Source: an uncultured Gemmatimonadota bacterium
Lineage (GTDB): Bacteria; Gemmatimonadota; Gemmatimonadetes; Gemmatimonadales; Gemmatimonadaceae
Reading direction: 5' to 3'
Assembly (NCBI GenBank): GCA_902826615.1
Contig: CADEFN010000002.1
Location: 551,244 to 615,243 of the forward strand
DNA length: 64,000 nt
The translations under genes were made by a program, and so were the position numbers. Positions 1-10,529 of the stretch are shown piece after piece. Under the pieces are notes generated by a model. That model searched no databases and had not been told where the DNA came from. It worked only from the letters and a program-made list of their open reading frames with translations. Each line of letters begins with the position of its first letter. The first letter of the stretch is position 1.

Positions 1-30
1 CTGCAATAAGGCCCGCGAGCTCCGACGCCA

Positions 31-744
31 GTGGCGATGGGGCGTTCAGCATGCGGCCAATGTACAGCTCCCGCCGCTGCGGCGCTGCCTTCACCTGTCC
101 CCTACGTGCTCCCGACTCCATTCCTCGTCTGCCTCTCCACCTCCGCCGCTGCCGCGGATGTGTTGCGTGACCTGGTGCAGACGCTGGTGCCGCAGGCCAG
201 GGTCGACTCCGCCGACACCTCCGTGATCCGGCATTTGCCGCCCTCCCATTGCGTCATTCTGTCTGTAGGCCAGATGTACGAGTCGGCTGAATCGGTCGTG
301 CGCGAGCTGCGTGCACGGGGCAATGCCGACGATGTACTGGTGGTGGCGGATGACGTGGCCCTGCTGCCTACTACCGCGCTGCAGCGGCTCGGCGCGCGGC
401 TCGCCGTTGCCACCAATGAGGTGGCCACTGCACTTCCGGCGGTGCTCATGGAGAGCCTGCGCGACCGCGCGCTTCGTCAGGCCTCCGACGAAGCCGTGCA
501 GCTGCAGACGGCACTGCGGCAGGTACAGGCGCTCATTGCCGCGGGACAATTGGCGGGACGGCTGCAGCACCGACTCAACAACCCGCTTGCCGCATTGCTC
601 GCCGAAGCACAACTCCTCGAACTCGAACCACTCGCACCGGAGGTGGCCGCATCGGTCCGCCGGATTGTGGAGCTCTGCCGCCGCGTGATCGACGAAACAC
701 GTTCCATCGATGGGCTGGCGAACGCTGGCGGGGGTCCCGCGTAA
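31..744 (+). CDS. H-box (HisKA-like) protein without ATPase domain
   Basis: The C-terminal half holds a histidine-kinase dimerisation/phosphoacceptor segment with the H-box HRLNNPL, followed by a second amphipathic helix, but the protein stops before any N, G1 or G2 box of a HATPase domain. The N-terminal half looks like a degenerate receiver-type alpha/beta domain, although I see no clear phosphoacceptor Asp motif. It may act as a phosphotransfer or dimerisation partner; that is inference. The GTG at 31 is the longest start. The GTG at 106, just before the first hydrophobic strand, is equally plausible and would remove a low-complexity N-terminus. The gene stands alone upstream of rho. Confidence 0.6.
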   Translation: MAMGRSACGQCTAPAAAALPSPVPYVLPTPFLVCLSTSAAAADVLRDLVQTLVPQARVDSADTSVIRHLPPSHCVILSVGQMYESAESVVRELRARGNADDVLVVADDVALLPTTALQRLGARLAVATNEVATALPAVLMESLRDRALRQASDEAVQLQTALRQVQALIAAGQLAGRLQHRLNNPLAALLAEAQLLELEPLAPEVAASVRRIVELCRRVIDETRSIDGLANAGGGPA

Positions 745-1159
745 GTATCCTCGCAGGCAGCGAATCGTCTCAAGAGCAGCCGGACTGCCTTGCGCGATGG
801 GCGGCGGTGTGGCATACTCGTAGTCACTTGAGGTGCGCGCTGCGCACCCAGGTATCGAGGCCCGGTCAGCCCAGTGGGCATGTGCGAACGAACGGCGCCT
901 CATCCCAACGTCACCAGGAATTGCCGGTCGTGCGCGTGGTCGCGCTGCCGTCAGGTGACCTGAAGTCTGTGCGGTTCGCGCACCCTCGTCTCTCTCAGTC
1001 CATTCCGAATTCCCGCGCTCCAGGACACCGCGCTTCTCAGCGTGTGATCCAGCGCACTCGGCCTCGTTAGGACATTCCGTCCTCAGTTGAGACTTTCCGG
1101 CCCCAATGGGTCGCCGGAGTTTGTCATGATCACATCCGTTCCTCCCATAATTTCACGGC
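745..1159. other. 415-bp gap upstream of rho
   Basis: I see no convincing gene here; the short open frames have atypical, Arg/Ser/Pro-rich composition. The stretch may serve as the rho leader, since rho is commonly autoregulated by attenuation in its leader, but I could not identify a specific promoter, hairpin or Shine-Dalgarno site. Confidence 0.4.
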
Positions 1160-2713
<1,554 letters not shown>

Positions 2714-3248
2714 GGGCGCCGCCCTCGCCCGACGTCGGCCGGTGTACGTCTGAGCTATCGGGCGGTCGGGGAGCTCACAATACCGGCAATCGAAGCACGG
2801 CCACAAAGCGCAACTCGCGGCCGTGCTTCCCGCCTCGTTCCTTGCTGTTCGCCAGGGGCTCCCGACTGGTGTCCGCCCAGCGCGCCAGATGATGAGCTCG
2901 GCGCCGCGCGGCGATGGATTTGGAGTAACCAACGAAGTCATGCGCTCGTCCCGAACCCTTGGCCAGAGACTCCAGGGTGTCCTCCTGCACGCCTCCACGG
3001 ACGACCTGCGGGACTTTCTCAACCATCAAAGGGCGCCAGCGGATTCCTGAGGCTGACGCGACTCGGGAACGTCGAACACGCGATCGAGGGTGTGCTCGCC
3101 CTAATTGCCTGCAACTCCTGCCCGCCGCCTGGAGCGAGGCCGCGGCGGAACCGGGCCATGGCGACCTGAGCGCTGCCACTCAAGAAACGGCCCGAAGTGC
3201 CGATCCTATTCATGCAACGGTACTTCCAATCCCCTGCGGGCCGATCTC
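2714..3248. other. 535-bp gap between rho and cheA
   Basis: I find no supportable gene. The stretch contains one strong inverted repeat at 2792-2829. Open frames on both strands here lack recognisable motifs and have atypical composition. The frame of cheA stays open upstream to 3105, but that extension (Arg/Cys-rich) does not look like protein. Confidence 0.45.
2792..2829. terminator. 11-bp perfect inverted repeat downstream of rho
   Basis: GAAGCACGGCC at 2792-2802 pairs perfectly with GGCCGTGCTTC at 2819-2829 around a 16-nt loop. It lies 79 bp after the rho stop. No T-run follows, so it is either a transcript-stabilising hairpin, a terminator of weak type or a protein-binding dyad. Confidence 0.45.
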
Positions 3249-5522
3249 ATGCCGATGGACGATGTCCTGAAAGAGTTCCTCACCGAAGGAAGTGAGGGCC
3301 TAGCCCAGCTGGATCTCGATCTCGTGGAACTCGAGCGCCACCCGGACTCCCAGGAACTGATCAACCGAATCTTCCGGTCAATTCATACGATCAAGGGCGG
3401 CTGTGGCTTTTTGGATCTGGCGCGCCTTGAAGCCGTGGCCCATGCGACGGAAGGTGTCCTGATGCAGGTGCGCGAGCACCGGCTCGGAGTAAGCCAGTCG
3501 ATGATGAATGACGTCCTCTCGGGTGTGGACGCCATCCGGAAGATCATGAACTACCTCGAGACCGAGCAGCGCGAGCCCGACGGTGACGATCGCGTAGTTA
3601 TTGAGCGGCTGGAACGCTGGCTCACGGGAGAGCCCCCGGTGACCCCCGAGGAGCCGACGCCGGAGTTACCACAGCATTCAGGAGGGTCCCGCGGGACCTT
3701 TGAACTCTTTGAAACGGGGGAGGTAATCCCCGTCCATGCATCGGCCGTTCCGTTGGCTGAGGAGCCGTCGACATCTGTCGCGCCAGCAGCAGCTGAGGTC
3801 CGCACACCCGCGCCGCCGGCGCCGCCGAGCGGCGCGGGCTCAAGCGACTCCGAAGCCGGGAGCGACCCCCGCCAGTCCGTCGTGGAGTCGTCCCTGCGGG
3901 TTAACGTCGTCCTGCTCGACCGACTGATGAACCTCGTCGGCGAACTGGTGCTGGCGCGTAACCAGTTGATTCAGCTGTCGACGGGCACCGAGGAATCCGT
4001 GTTCGCCGCGCCGGTGCAGCACCTGAACCGGGTAGCGTCCGACCTGCAAGAGGCGGTGATGAAAACCCGCATGCAACCGATCGGAGCGGCGTGGGGCAAG
4101 TTGCCGCGCCTGGTGCGCGATCTGGCTGCGGCGACCGGGAAGAAGATCGAGCTGGATATGCGGGGCGCGGAGACGGAGCTGGACCGGCAGATCCTCCAGG
4201 CGATTCAGGATCCGCTGACGCACATGGTGCGCAACTCAGCGGACCACGGCATTGAAAGTCCGGACGAGCGCATCGACAACGGCAAGCCAGCGCACGGCAC
4301 GATCACCCTGAATGCGTACCATGAAGGCGGTCATGTGATCCTGGAGATCACCGACGATGGCGCCGGAATCAACGTGGATCGCGTGCGGTCCAAAGCGATC
4401 GAGCGTGGCTTGGTCAAGGCCGAGGCTGCGATGGCGATGTCGGAGTCGCAGATCCTGCGCTTCATTTTCGAGCCCGGTTTCTCCACGGCCGCGCAGATCA
4501 CCAACGTCAGTGGTCGTGGCGTCGGCATGGACGTGGTGCGAAGCAACATCGAGCGAATTGGCGGCACCGTTGACCTGAGCTCCCGCATGGGAGAAGGCTC
4601 GACGGTGCGCGTGAAGATCCCGCTGACGCTCGCGATCGTTTCGGCGCTGGTGGTCAAGGCTGGGGCTCACGTCTTCGCCATCCCCCAGATTGGTGTCGTG
4701 GAGCTGGTGCGGGTGACCGAGGAGCTGCAGCACCGGATGGAGCGTGTGAACCAGGTGAGGTTCTATCGCCTTCGCGATGCCCTGTTGCCCATCGTGGATC
4801 TCGCCGGTCTGCTTGCCCTTAACAGCGACAGCAGCCGCAGCGAGTTCAACATCGTGGTCTGCCAGGTCGGCACCTTGCGCTTTGGCCTGGTCGTCGATGA
4901 CGTCTATGATACGCAGGAAATTGTCGTCAAGCCCGTCGGTCGCCTCGTCAAGCACGTGACGGTCTATTCCGGGTGTACGATCCTCGGCGATGGACGCGTG
5001 ATCATGATCCTGGACACGACCGGGATCGCCTCGACGGCCATGCCATCGACCCAGAGCGAACGTACCGTCCCGCGCAGCGTGGAGGCGCAGACCACGCAGA
5101 ACACGGAGCGCGAGAGCATCCTCCTGTTCGATGCCGGTGGGGCGACCCTGCAAGCAGTGCCGCTCGTTCGCGTGGCACGCCTGGAAGAGTTTGGTGCGGA
5201 GCAGCTCGAGGAAGCCGATGGACGGCTGGTGGTGCAGTATCGCGGCGCGCTGCTGCCCATCATCGCGGCCAATCCCTCGATGAATGTGCGGGCGCGTGTC
5301 CCGCGGCCGGTCATCGTCCTGTCCGCGGATGGCCAGACGATGGGTCTGGCCGTCGAGGAGATCAAGGACATCGTCGAGGAACATCTCGTGATGCAGGCGG
5401 GGGCGCGTCGCCCGGGTGTGCGAGGGGTGGCCGTAATCGCCGGCAAGGCGACCGAGGTGCTCGACGTCACCCACTTCCTCTCCGAGGCGTCCGCGTCGCT
5501 CTCGGGCGTCGGAGGCTTCTAA
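3249..5522 (+). CDS. cheA: Chemotaxis histidine kinase CheA with two CheW domains
   Basis: This kinase takes receptor signals and phosphorylates CheY and CheB. From the chosen ATG (757 residues) the order is: HPt domain with phosphoacceptor His46 in SIHTIKGG; a Pro-rich linker about 130-210; the P3 dimerisation helices; a HATPase domain with N-box around residue 325 (MVRNSADHG), G1 DDGAGI near 369 and G2 GRGVGMD near 422; a CheW-like domain about 464-595; and a second CheW-like domain about 620-750. A second C-terminal CheW domain is not the usual E. coli layout. No P2 (CheY-binding) domain is obvious. The start at 3249 was chosen because the HPt fold begins there; 3255 is an alternative. It begins the cluster and abuts cheW without a gap. 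Confidence 0.95.
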   Translation: MPMDDVLKEFLTEGSEGLAQLDLDLVELERHPDSQELINRIFRSIHTIKGGCGFLDLARLEAVAHATEGVLMQVREHRLGVSQSMMNDVLSGVDAIRKIMNYLETEQREPDGDDRVVIERLERWLTGEPPVTPEEPTPELPQHSGGSRGTFELFETGEVIPVHASAVPLAEEPSTSVAPAAAEVRTPAPPAPPSGAGSSDSEAGSDPRQSVVESSLRVNVVLLDRLMNLVGELVLARNQLIQLSTGTEESVFAAPVQHLNRVASDLQEAVMKTRMQPIGAAWGKLPRLVRDLAAATGKKIELDMRGAETELDRQILQAIQDPLTHMVRNSADHGIESPDERIDNGKPAHGTITLNAYHEGGHVILEITDDGAGINVDRVRSKAIERGLVKAEAAMAMSESQILRFIFEPGFSTAAQITNVSGRGVGMDVVRSNIERIGGTVDLSSRMGEGSTVRVKIPLTLAIVSALVVKAGAHVFAIPQIGVVELVRVTEELQHRMERVNQVRFYRLRDALLPIVDLAGLLALNSDSSRSEFNIVVCQVGTLRFGLVVDDVYDTQEIVVKPVGRLVKHVTVYSGCTILGDGRVIMILDTTGIASTAMPSTQSERTVPRSVEAQTTQNTERESILLFDAGGATLQAVPLVRVARLEEFGAEQLEEADGRLVVQYRGALLPIIAANPSMNVRARVPRPVIVLSADGQTMGLAVEEIKDIVEEHLVMQAGARRPGVRGVAVIAGKATEVLDVTHFLSEASASLSGVGGF

Positions 5523-5966
5523 ATGAGTAACAGCGTGACTCAGGAGTTTGTCACCTTTCGCGTCGGTGATCAGTGGCTCGGCGTACCCGTGAGCATCGTG
5601 CAGGAGGTGCTGCTGGCCCAGCGTCTGGCTGTTGTCCCGTTGTCCCCGCCTGAGGTTGCCGGGTTTCTCAACCTGCGCGGGCAGATCGTCACGGCCGTCG
5701 ACGTGCGCACTCGCCTCGACATGGACGGCGAGCCTTCGGTTGGCACGGCCATGAATGTCGTGGTGCGCCATGACGACGAGCTCTTTTCGCTCCTCGTCGA
5801 TGAAGTCGGCGACGTGCTTGCGGTGGAAGCCGGCTCGGTGGAGCCTGTACCGGCGACCCTGGACGCGTGTTGGCGTTCAGTCAGCAGCGGTATCATCCGC
5901 CGGGAACGTGACCTGGTGGTCGTCCTCGATTCCGGCGCGCTACTGCGTGTCGAGGCCAAGGCCTGA
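5523..5966 (+). CDS. cheW: Chemotaxis coupling protein CheW
   Basis: This 147-residue single CheW domain links chemoreceptors to CheA. It has the typical opening strand ([15 protein letters not shown]), the conserved [23 protein letters not shown] segment and the late DEVGDVL strand. The ATG directly follows the cheA stop codon, so the two are translationally linked. Because CheA itself carries two CheW modules, this free CheW makes three CheW folds in the pathway. Confidence 0.95.
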   Translation: MSNSVTQEFVTFRVGDQWLGVPVSIVQEVLLAQRLAVVPLSPPEVAGFLNLRGQIVTAVDVRTRLDMDGEPSVGTAMNVVVRHDDELFSLLVDEVGDVLAVEAGSVEPVPATLDACWRSVSSGIIRRERDLVVVLDSGALLRVEAKA

Positions 5967-6153
5967 TCGTGACGACTGCGACTCGTGCGCTCCAGGACGC
6001 GACGCTCCTGCGGATTCCATCGATGCTGTAAATCCGCGCGTCGACCACCTCGCGCAGACGCGCACCTACCCAACTGTTGCAGCTCACGCCATTTGCGGCG
6101 CGGGCGGCGTATCGTCTCCCTTGTCCTCGTCTCACCCTCCCGCCTCACCATCC

Positions 6154-7800
6154 ATGTCCACCACGAAGGTCGCACCGCGCAACGCCAAGCTCCCCAAGCT
6201 CCCGAAGCTCAAGAACTGGAATGTCGACACGGACGCGATCGACGAAGCGCCCGTCGACGCCAACCTGCAGGGAATCGTCGACGCGATCTCGCGTTCCACC
6301 GCGATGATCGAGTTCACCCCGGACGGTACCATCCTCACGGCCAATGACAACTTCCTCGGGGCGATCGGTTATTCGCTCAGCGAGATCCAGGGCAAGCACC
6401 ACTCCCTGTTCTGTGAGGAGTCCTATCGTTCCTCACCGGCCTACCGCGAGTTCTGGGCAAAGCTTGGTCGTGGTGAGTACGATGCGAACGAATACAAGCG
6501 CATCGCCAAGGGGGGCAGGGAGATCTGGATCCAGGCCTCGTATAACCCGGTGCGGGACGCGGAAGGTCGCGTTGTAAAGGTCGTGAAATTCGCCACCGAC
6601 ATCACGGCGCAGGCCGCGACCGCGGCCGACTTCGCCGGCCAGGTTGCCGCCATGAGCAAGGCAAACGCGGTCATCGAGTTCAACCTCGACGGGACGATCA
6701 TCACCGCGAACGACAATTTCCTCGGCGCACTCGGGTATACACTTTCCGAGATCCAGGGGAAGCATCATCGCATGTTCTGCGAGGAGGCGTATCGGTCATC
6801 GAGCGCGTATACAGAGTTCTGGGCCAAACTGAATCGAGGTTCATTCGATGCGGGCATCTACAACCGCATCGGAAAGGGCGGTAAGTCCGTTTGGATTCAG
6901 GCGTCCTATAACCCGATCCTCGATCGCGAGGGTCGCCCGTTCAAGGTGGTGAAGTTCGCCACCGATGTCACTCCTCTCGTTCAGCTCGCAGAAACCCTCG
7001 ACTCGGTCGCCAGCATCGTTTCGGCGTCGTCAACGGAACTCGAGGCTTCGTCGCAGTCGATGGCGGCAGGCGCCGAAGAGACAAACCGGCAGTCGCAGGC
7101 GGTGGCTGCGGCCTCCGAGCAGGCGACGCGAAACGTGCAGACGGTGGCTGCCTCGGCTGAGGAGCTGACCGCTTCGATCAGGGAGATCGCGTCCCGCGTG
7201 CAGGAGGCGTCGCAGATCTCACAGGTTGCCGTGAAGCAGGCGGCGTCGACGACTGAGACCATGGCCAAGCTCGGACAGTCGAGCCAGGAGATCGGCCAGG
7301 TCGTGAAGGTGATCACGTCGATTGCGCAGCAGACCAACCTGCTGGCGCTCAACGCCACCATCGAGGCGGCACGCGCAGGAGAGGCTGGGAAGGGCTTCGC
7401 CGTCGTCGCGAATGAAGTGAAGGAGTTGGCGCGCCAGACCGCCAAGGCGACTGAGGAGATCGGCAACAAGATCGCCGGGGTCCAGGCGGACACAGGAACG
7501 GCCGTTTCCGCCATCAAGGAGATCGCGACGGTGATCGACAAGATCAACGACATCTCCACCACCATCGCCGGTGCGGTGGAGGAGCAGAACGCGGCGACGG
7601 GTGAGATTTCCCGTAACGTGTCCGAGGCCGCGCGCGGCACCGCAGATGTGAGCTACAACATCACCTCGGTGACCCAGGCGGCAGGCGAGTCGGGCCGCAC
7701 GGCGGAAGGGATCAAGACAGCGGCAGGCCAGCTCGCGTCCGAGGCAGTGCGCCTCTCAGGTGCAGTGGCGGACCTGCAGCGGAGGCTGCGATCCAGCTAG
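6154..7800 (+). CDS. Soluble methyl-accepting chemotaxis protein, PAS-PAS-MCP
   Basis: This 548-residue receptor has no transmembrane segment, so it should signal from the cytoplasm. After a short basic, Lys/Pro-rich N-terminus come two near-identical PAS domains (about 45-155 and 166-277), each with the segments DGTI(L/I)[16 protein letters not shown] and WIQASYNP. The MCP signalling domain follows, with the hairpin tip near 390-420 ([20 protein letters not shown]). No C-terminal CheR-tethering pentapeptide is visible. The layout resembles BdlA/Aer-type PAS receptors, which sense redox or oxygen through bound cofactors; a cofactor here is inference. The ATG at 6154 was chosen because the frame upstream overlaps cheW and is not protein-like. 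Confidence 0.92.
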   Translation: MSTTKVAPRNAKLPKLPKLKNWNVDTDAIDEAPVDANLQGIVDAISRSTAMIEFTPDGTILTANDNFLGAIGYSLSEIQGKHHSLFCEESYRSSPAYREFWAKLGRGEYDANEYKRIAKGGREIWIQASYNPVRDAEGRVVKVVKFATDITAQAATAADFAGQVAAMSKANAVIEFNLDGTIITANDNFLGALGYTLSEIQGKHHRMFCEEAYRSSSAYTEFWAKLNRGSFDAGIYNRIGKGGKSVWIQASYNPILDREGRPFKVVKFATDVTPLVQLAETLDSVASIVSASSTELEASSQSMAAGAEETNRQSQAVAAASEQATRNVQTVAASAEELTASIREIASRVQEASQISQVAVKQAASTTETMAKLGQSSQEIGQVVKVITSIAQQTNLLALNATIEAARAGEAGKGFAVVANEVKELARQTAKATEEIGNKIAGVQADTGTAVSAIKEIATVIDKINDISTTIAGAVEEQNAATGEISRNVSEAARGTADVSYNITSVTQAAGESGRTAEGIKTAAGQLASEAVRLSGAVADLQRRLRSS

Positions 7801-8157
7801 TACCTCGGGACGTGCGCTGACAGCGCTGCCTGGTCTTCCTCACCCTCGTGGTGCCGTGCCTCTACCAACTGTTTGTGGGGGCACATGGAAGGTCGGATAC
7901 CGATGCGCACACGTTCTCGAACATCAACATGGTAGCGGGCATGAGCACCGTGCCCGTTGCCATGCGGGTGCTTTCGGGGCGAGGCGGCGATGTGCTCCGG
8001 TGGGCACGGTGACCTTCCTGAACGACGCCCTCGCACTCGCGGGGTTGGCCTGGTCGTTCGCGGCATTCGCCAGCTAGGTCATACAGGAAGCCACCGGGTC
8101 GGCCGATACTTGCTCGGGAGATCCCGCAGGGACCGCAGGCACCAGCCCCCACCGAAT
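7801..8157 (+). other. 357-bp gap with a possible gene remnant
   Basis: This interval separates the receptor gene from cheY. It contains no intact gene that I can support, but does hold a frameshifted hydrophobic open frame described separately (7848-8077). Confidence 0.4.
7848..8077 (+). pseudogene. Possible frameshifted small membrane-protein remnant
   Basis: One frame from 7848 reads a protein-like sequence (opening VVPCLYQLFVG, then NINMVAGMSTVPVAMRVLSG) until a stop at 8010-8012. Shifting frame at 8009 continues into VTFLNDALALAGLAWSFAAF, a hydrophobic helix that ends at the stop at 8075-8077. The two halves together would make a short membrane protein disrupted by one indel. I do not recognise the family, and a chance reading is possible. 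Confidence 0.3.
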
Positions 8158-8529
8158 ATGAGCCGCATCCTCGTCATCGACGACTCCAACGCGATCCGGA
8201 AGGCCATCCGGCGCATCCTCGAGCCGCTTGGATACCAGGTCGAAGAGGCCGCCGACGGTGTCCTCGCCCTCGAGGCCCTCGCTCGCGATGCGGCCTACGC
8301 GGCCGTGCTCTGCGACATCGACATGCCGAACATGGACGGGCTGACCTTCCTCGACTCGCTGCAGAAGCGCGCGGATCTCCCGAGGCCACCGGTCATCATG
8401 TGCACGACACACAACACCTTCGACAAGATCCAGACCGCGCTCTCGCTCGGCGCGTCGGAATACATCATGAAGCCCTTTGACGGTGAGATCATCGCGGGCA
8501 AGCTGGCCGCGTGCGGTGTGCAGTCATGA
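8158..8529 (+). CDS. cheY: Response regulator CheY
   Basis: This 123-residue single receiver domain is the likely phospho-output of CheA. It shows the acidic pair in VIDDS (D8/D9), phosphoacceptor Asp53 in CDIDMPNMDG, the Thr in IMCTTHNT and the conserved Lys in IMKPFDG. The ATG at 8158 begins the first beta strand directly. Its TGA overlaps the cheB ATG by four bases (ATGA). No flagellar gene is visible in the window, so the output target is unknown. Confidence 0.93.
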   Translation: MSRILVIDDSNAIRKAIRRILEPLGYQVEEAADGVLALEALARDAAYAAVLCDIDMPNMDGLTFLDSLQKRADLPRPPVIMCTTHNTFDKIQTALSLGASEYIMKPFDGEIIAGKLAACGVQS

Positions 8530-9608
8530 CCGCAAATCCCATCCGGGTCATGATTGTGGATGACAGTGCGGTCGTCCGCGGCGCGATCGGGCGCATGCTC
8601 GACGCGGCCGGGGATATCAAGGTTGTCACCACGGCCACCAATGGCCAGCAGGCGCTCGAGGCGCTGCGGCATACGGTCGTCGACCTCGTGCTGCTCGACG
8701 TCGAGATGCCGGTCATGGACGGCATCTCGGTGTTGCCCGTGATTCTCGAGCGATATCCTGCCGTGCGGGTGGTCATGCAGAGTTCACTGACCCAGGAGGG
8801 AGCCGCTATCACGATGCAGGCCCTGTCGCTGGGGGCGGCCGACTTCATCGCCAAGCCGACGGCCAAGGGAGCGGCAGGGCTGGTGACGATGGAACACGAC
8901 GTTATCGCCAAAGTGAGGGCAATCGGACGCGCGACGCCGCGGAAGCCCCCAACGAAACCGAGCGGAGCGTCGCCGTCGCTGGTGCCAGCCCCCACGCGCG
9001 CGCGCTCGATCATTGGCGGTGAGGCGTCGGAGCCCCGCATCTTCGCGATTGCATCGAGTACGGGCGGACCGAACGCGCTCGCGGAGCTGCTCTCGCACCT
9101 CCCGAAGGAGGTCGGCATCCCCATCGTGATCACGCAGCATATGCCGCCGGTCTTTACCGGCCTCCTGGCCCAGCGTCTTGCGCGCGATTGCGGGCGCGCC
9201 TGCGTCGAGGCAACACAGGGAATGCCGCTGCTGGCCGGACGCGTCCACATTGCCCCGGGTGACTTCCACATGCTGGTTGCGACGCACGAGGGAGCGCCCT
9301 TCCTGCGCCTGACCCAGACGGATCCCGAAAACCACTGCCGGCCAGCCGCCGATCCCATGTTGCGATCGGTGGCGTCCGTGTACGGCGCCGGTGCGCTCGT
9401 GGCCGTCCTGACGGGGATGGGTGACGACGGTCGCCGAGGGTGCGAGGTGATCCGCGAACGCGGAGGGCGCGTGATCGCGCAGGATGAAGCGACCTCCGTG
9501 GTGTGGGGCATGCCCGGAGCTGTGGTCAACGCCGGATTGGCCGACCTGGTCCTTCCCATCGGGCAGATCGCAGCAAAGGTGGGCTCGCTCTGTGGAGCGA
9601 CGGTATGA
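8526..9608 (+). CDS. cheB: Chemoreceptor glutamate methylesterase CheB
   Basis: This protein removes methyl groups from receptors as the adaptation arm of the pathway. It has an N-terminal receiver (residues 1-120, Asp58 in LLDVEMPVMDG), a linker rich in Pro/Thr, and the C-terminal methylesterase with a catalytic triad visible as Ser near 175 (ASSTGG), His near 204 (QHMP) and Asp near 298 (GMGDDG). The ATG at 8526 is set by the ATGA overlap with cheY, and its own stop overlaps the cheR start in the same way, so cheY-cheB-cheR are translationally coupled. Confidence 0.95.
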   Translation: MTANPIRVMIVDDSAVVRGAIGRMLDAAGDIKVVTTATNGQQALEALRHTVVDLVLLDVEMPVMDGISVLPVILERYPAVRVVMQSSLTQEGAAITMQALSLGAADFIAKPTAKGAAGLVTMEHDVIAKVRAIGRATPRKPPTKPSGASPSLVPAPTRARSIIGGEASEPRIFAIASSTGGPNALAELLSHLPKEVGIPIVITQHMPPVFTGLLAQRLARDCGRACVEATQGMPLLAGRVHIAPGDFHMLVATHEGAPFLRLTQTDPENHCRPAADPMLRSVASVYGAGALVAVLTGMGDDGRRGCEVIRERGGRVIAQDEATSVVWGMPGAVVNAGLADLVLPIGQIAAKVGSLCGATV

Positions 9609-10489
9609 ACATCTCCTCCGAGAACTACCGGTTCCTCTCCGATCTACTCAAGAAGCAGAGTGGCCTGATGCTGGGCGACGGCAAGGAGTACCTGATCATC
9701 GGGCGCTTGCCGCCCGTGGCCGCATCGAGCGGCTTCCAGAGCCTGGACGCCATGGTCGCGGCCCTCCGGGCCAACCCGCCCGCAGCGCTTCTGAAGGCTG
9801 TGTGCGATGCGATGACCACAGGCGAGACCCTGTTCTTCCGTGACGGCGCGCCGTTCGATGCGTTCCGCGATCGGCTGCTGCCGGACGCGCTTACGCGGGT
9901 TAGGGCAGCGGCACGTCCCCTGCGTATCTGGTGTGCGGCGTCGTCCACCGGTCAGGAGGTCTACTCGGTCATGATGCTGCTGAAGGAAGCCGAATCGCGG
10001 ATGCAGGGCGTTCGTGTTGAGGTGGTCGCGACAGACTATTCCACACCGACCCTCGCCCGCGCCAGGGAGGGGATCTACAACCAGTTTGAGGTGCAGCGCG
10101 GACTGCCTACCCTGATGCTGGTCAAGTACTTCCAGCCGGTGCCGCAGGGGTTCCAGGTGAAGCCGGAGTTGCGGCAGGGAATCACATTCGCCGAACAGAA
10201 TTTGCTTCGCCCGTTCTCCCAGCACGGTTTGTTTGACATCGTCTTCCTGCGGAACGTGCTGATCTACTTCGATGTGCCCGACAAGGCCGATGTCCTCAAC
10301 AGGATGGCGCGCCAGCTCAATCCTGGCGGGGTGATCCTCCTCGGCGGGACGGAGAACACGATCGGGGTGACGGACCAGCTCGATCGCCTGGAAGGATTCA
10401 CAGCTCCAGTGTTCGGCCGGACGAACGATCCCCTCGTGGCGACCCGGGGCCGCAAAGCCTCACCACCCTTGGCCGTGGCACGAGTGTAA
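9605..10489 (+). CDS. cheR: Chemoreceptor methyltransferase CheR
   Basis: This SAM-dependent enzyme methylates receptor glutamates opposite CheB. The 294-residue protein has the N-terminal helical CheR domain and then the methyltransferase fold with WCAASSTGQE (SAM motif I, usually ...TGEE), ATDYS, a DIVFLRNVLIYFD strand and the closing GGVILLGGTEN loop. The start is fixed by the four-base overlap with cheB. It ends the chemosensory cluster; the next gene is convergent. Confidence 0.94.
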   Translation: MNISSENYRFLSDLLKKQSGLMLGDGKEYLIIGRLPPVAASSGFQSLDAMVAALRANPPAALLKAVCDAMTTGETLFFRDGAPFDAFRDRLLPDALTRVRAAARPLRIWCAASSTGQEVYSVMMLLKEAESRMQGVRVEVVATDYSTPTLARAREGIYNQFEVQRGLPTLMLVKYFQPVPQGFQVKPELRQGITFAEQNLLRPFSQHGLFDIVFLRNVLIYFDVPDKADVLNRMARQLNPGGVILLGGTENTIGVTDQLDRLEGFTAPVFGRTNDPLVATRGRKASPPLAVARV

Positions 10490-10504
10490 CACATGGCTCG
10501 ACCG

Positions 10505-10519
10505 GGTCACGCGGTGACC
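10505..10519. terminator. Short hairpin between convergent genes
   Basis: GGTCAC at 10505-10510 pairs with GTGACC at 10514-10519 over a 3-nt loop in the 40-bp gap between cheR and the convergent propeller gene. It could serve both strands, but no T-run flanks it. Confidence 0.35.
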
Positions 10520-10529
10520 GCATCCTCAC

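Noticed and set aside
807..1070. Small plus-strand open frame between the H-box gene and rho
   Set aside because: Arg/Ser/Pro-rich composition, no ribosome-binding site and no motif.
4236..5771. Long minus-strand open frame opposite cheA and cheW
   Set aside because: It is a GC-rich shadow: His/Asp/Gln-rich composition, no domain, and the opposite strand is clearly CheA and CheW.
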